Shown: positions 5,076-6,352 of the stretch, piece after piece | Layout: each line of letters begins with the position of its first letter | Position numbering within the stretch: the stretch's first letter is position 1 | DNA from: Actinomycetes bacterium | GTDB taxonomy: Bacteria; Actinomycetota; Actinomycetes; Actinomycetales; Dermatophilaceae | Assembly: GCA_023451855.1 (NCBI GenBank) | Contig: JAEXXY010000186.1 | Coordinates: 1-6,352, forward strand | Reading direction: 5' to 3' | DNA: 6,352 nt | Notes under the pieces: model-generated | What the model saw: only the letters and a program-made list of their open reading frames with translations | Database searches by the model: none | What the model was told of the DNA's origin: nothing | Position numbers and translations under genes: made by a program

Positions 5076-6352
5076 TCAGTCGGCGTCGCAGGTGTCGATG
5101 ATCATCGCGACGGCCTGGGCCGCCCGGGCCGGCGCGAGCTGGCCGCCTCCGAACTCCGTGACGTAGAAGGCGTCGAGGGTCTGCCCGGCGTAGGTCGCGA
5201 TGTGGGCCGAGCGCACCGACAGCGACGCCCGCGCCAGCGTGATCCCGATGTCCTGGAGCAGGCCGGGCCGGTCGGTGGCACGCACCTCGATGACGGTGGC
5301 GGACTCGGACGCGCTGCTGATGACCATGGCGCGCGTGGAGTCGACCGACCCCGAGCCGGGGCTGCGCACCCCCGCCGAGCGTCGACGCTGCAGCTTGCCG
5401 AGTGGCGTCCGGTCCCCCGCCGCCACCCGCGTCAGGTCGCGGGCGATGACCTGGGGCAGGGGCGTCTCGCTGCCCGGCGAGTCGACCCACCACTCGTTGA
5501 CCGCGAGGCCCTCGAGGGTGCGCACGATGGCCGAGCGCACGACGAACCCGTGTGCGGCCAGCAGGCCGGCGGTGTCGGCGAAGAGGCCGGCGCGGTCGCG
5601 GTCGACGATGTCGATGCGGTGGGCGCCGCCCAACGAGGACACGGTGACGTACGGCTCCCCGGAGGCGACGCGTCCCTGCGCCTCCGCCGAGAGCGGCACG
5701 CTCTCCATCGGTTCCACGACGATCGGCCCCTCTCCATCCGTGCGGGCGCTGAGGGCCGACCGGCAGGCGTCGTGCAGTCGCGTGACGAGCCCGGCCCGCC
5801 AGTCGCTCCACGCCTTGGGGCCGGCCGCCGACGCGTCCGCCTCGGTGAGGGCGCGCAGCAGGTCGAGCGTGGTCAGCGAACCGCCGACGGCATCGGACAG
5901 GGCCGTGATGGTGGCCGGGTCCTCCGGGTCGCGTCGGGTCGCGAGGTCGACGAGGGTCAGGTGCTCGCGGACGAGCCGCACGACGATCGCGCGGTCGGCG
6001 TCGGAGACGCCCATGCGCCTCAGGACGATGTCGGCGATCTGGGCCCCGGTGGCCGCGTGGTCCTGGGCGCCGGGCACCTTGCCGATGTCGTGGAGCACCG
6101 CGGCGAGCATGAGCAGGTCGGGACGGGCGACGTCGCGGACCATGCCGCTGGCGGCGACGACGGTCTCGATGAGGTGGCGGTCGACGGTGTGGCGGTGCAC
6201 GGCGTTGCGCTGCGGCCGGCTGCGCACGATGCCCCACTCGGGGATCCAGCGCTCGATGACGCCGGACAGGTCGAGGCCCTCCCAGACGGTGACGAGCCCC
6301 GGACCGGCCGCGAGCAGGTCGGCGAAGAGGTTGCGGGCGACCTCGGGCCACG
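5076..6352 (-). CDS. glnD: Bifunctional PII nucleotidyltransferase/removing enzyme GlnD, C-terminal part
   Basis: GlnD modifies and de-modifies the PII nitrogen-signal protein (GlnB/GlnK) in response to glutamine; in characterised actinobacteria the modification is adenylylation rather than uridylylation. The visible 424 residues are roughly the C-terminal half, and the frame is open to the window edge. A helical stretch with IPEWGIVRSRPQRNA (36-50 of the visible part) leads into the HD phosphohydrolase domain with HRHTVDRHLIE (52-62) and LHDIGK (86-91), the de-modifying centre. Two ACT domains, the glutamine sensors, follow at about 241-312 (IDIVDRDRAGLFADTAGLLA) and 351-420 (EVRATDRPGLLQDIGITLA). 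The nucleotidyltransferase domain lies outside the window. The GTG at 6227 is internal: homologous sequence continues upstream of it. In Corynebacterium glutamicum the order amtB-glnK-glnD is followed by the SRP gene, so amtB and glnK are expected beyond the right edge. Confidence 0.96.
   Translation of the reverse strand, partial: WPEVARNLFADLLAAGPGLVTVWEGLDLSGVIERWIPEWGIVRSRPQRNAVHRHTVDRHLIETVVAASGMVRDVARPDLLMLAAVLHDIGKVPGAQDHAATGAQIADIVLRRMGVSDADRAIVVRLVREHLTLVDLATRRDPEDPATITALSDAVGGSLTTLDLLRALTEADASAAGPKAWSDWRAGLVTRLHDACRSALSARTDGEGPIVVEPMESVPLSAEAQGRVASGEPYVTVSSLGGAHRIDIVDRDRAGLFADTAGLLAAHGFVVRSAIVRTLEGLAVNEWWVDSPGSETPLPQVIARDLTRVAAGDRTPLGKLQRRRSAGVRSPGSGSVDSTRAMVISSASESATVIEVRATDRPGLLQDIGITLARASLSVRSAHIATYAGQTLDAFYVTEFGGGQLAPARAAQAVAMIIDTCDAD

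Noticed and set aside
6225..6227. GTG as the start codon of the glnD fragment
   Set aside because: The same frame continues upstream to the window edge with GlnD-like sequence (IERWIPEWGI), so this is an internal valine codon.
4474..6351. Long minus-strand frame covering glnD, the repeats and the NUDIX gene
   Set aside because: It is a frame-shifted shadow of glnD and an antisense of the NUDIX gene, rich in Arg/Pro/His with no recognisable domain.

Overview
The window is very GC-rich DNA with strong third-position G/C bias, frequent GTG starts and dense coding. This indicates a high-GC actinobacterium; the encoded proteins (actinobacterial-type Ffh with a long basic tail, a glnD-ffh neighbourhood) agree. 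A Micrococcales/Intrasporangiaceae-like source is plausible, but that is a guess. Seven protein-coding genes are present, six on the minus strand and one on the plus strand. The two genes at the window ends are cut off. I see no rRNA, tRNA, CRISPR array or transposase.

Reading along the minus strand from right to left: (i) 6352-5076 is the C-terminal half of glnD, the PII signal-protein nucleotidyltransferase, with an HD domain and two ACT domains. (ii) 5075-4921 is a 155-bp convergent intergenic region filled by two near-identical copies of a ~48-bp palindromic repeat, REP/BIME-like and possibly a bidirectional terminator. (iii) 4519-4920 on the plus strand is a small NUDIX hydrolase inserted between glnD and ffh. 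(iv) 4518-4465 is a 54-bp divergent promoter region in which both genes have a TANNNT -10 box exactly 6 nt before a GTG start, so both are predicted to be leaderless mRNAs. (v) 4464-2851 is ffh, the signal recognition particle GTPase.

Downstream of ffh on the same strand (2697-641) is a three-gene cassette: a small secreted or membrane-anchored YgiB-like protein, a YgiC/YjfC-type ATP-grasp ligase of the glutathionylspermidine-synthase family, and a four-helix DUF350 (YjfL-like) membrane protein. This is the actinobacterial counterpart of the poorly understood enterobacterial ygiBC and yjfLMC loci and the most interesting part of the window. The likely scheme is a cytosolic ligase acting with an envelope protein and a membrane partner. 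The substrate is unknown, and glutathionylspermidine is unlikely in a glutathione-poor actinobacterium.

The left edge (450-1) holds the N-terminal part of a trypsin-like HtrA/DegP-family serine protease, preceded by a 190-bp gap with a short direct repeat and a perfect 7-bp hairpin that may be regulatory.
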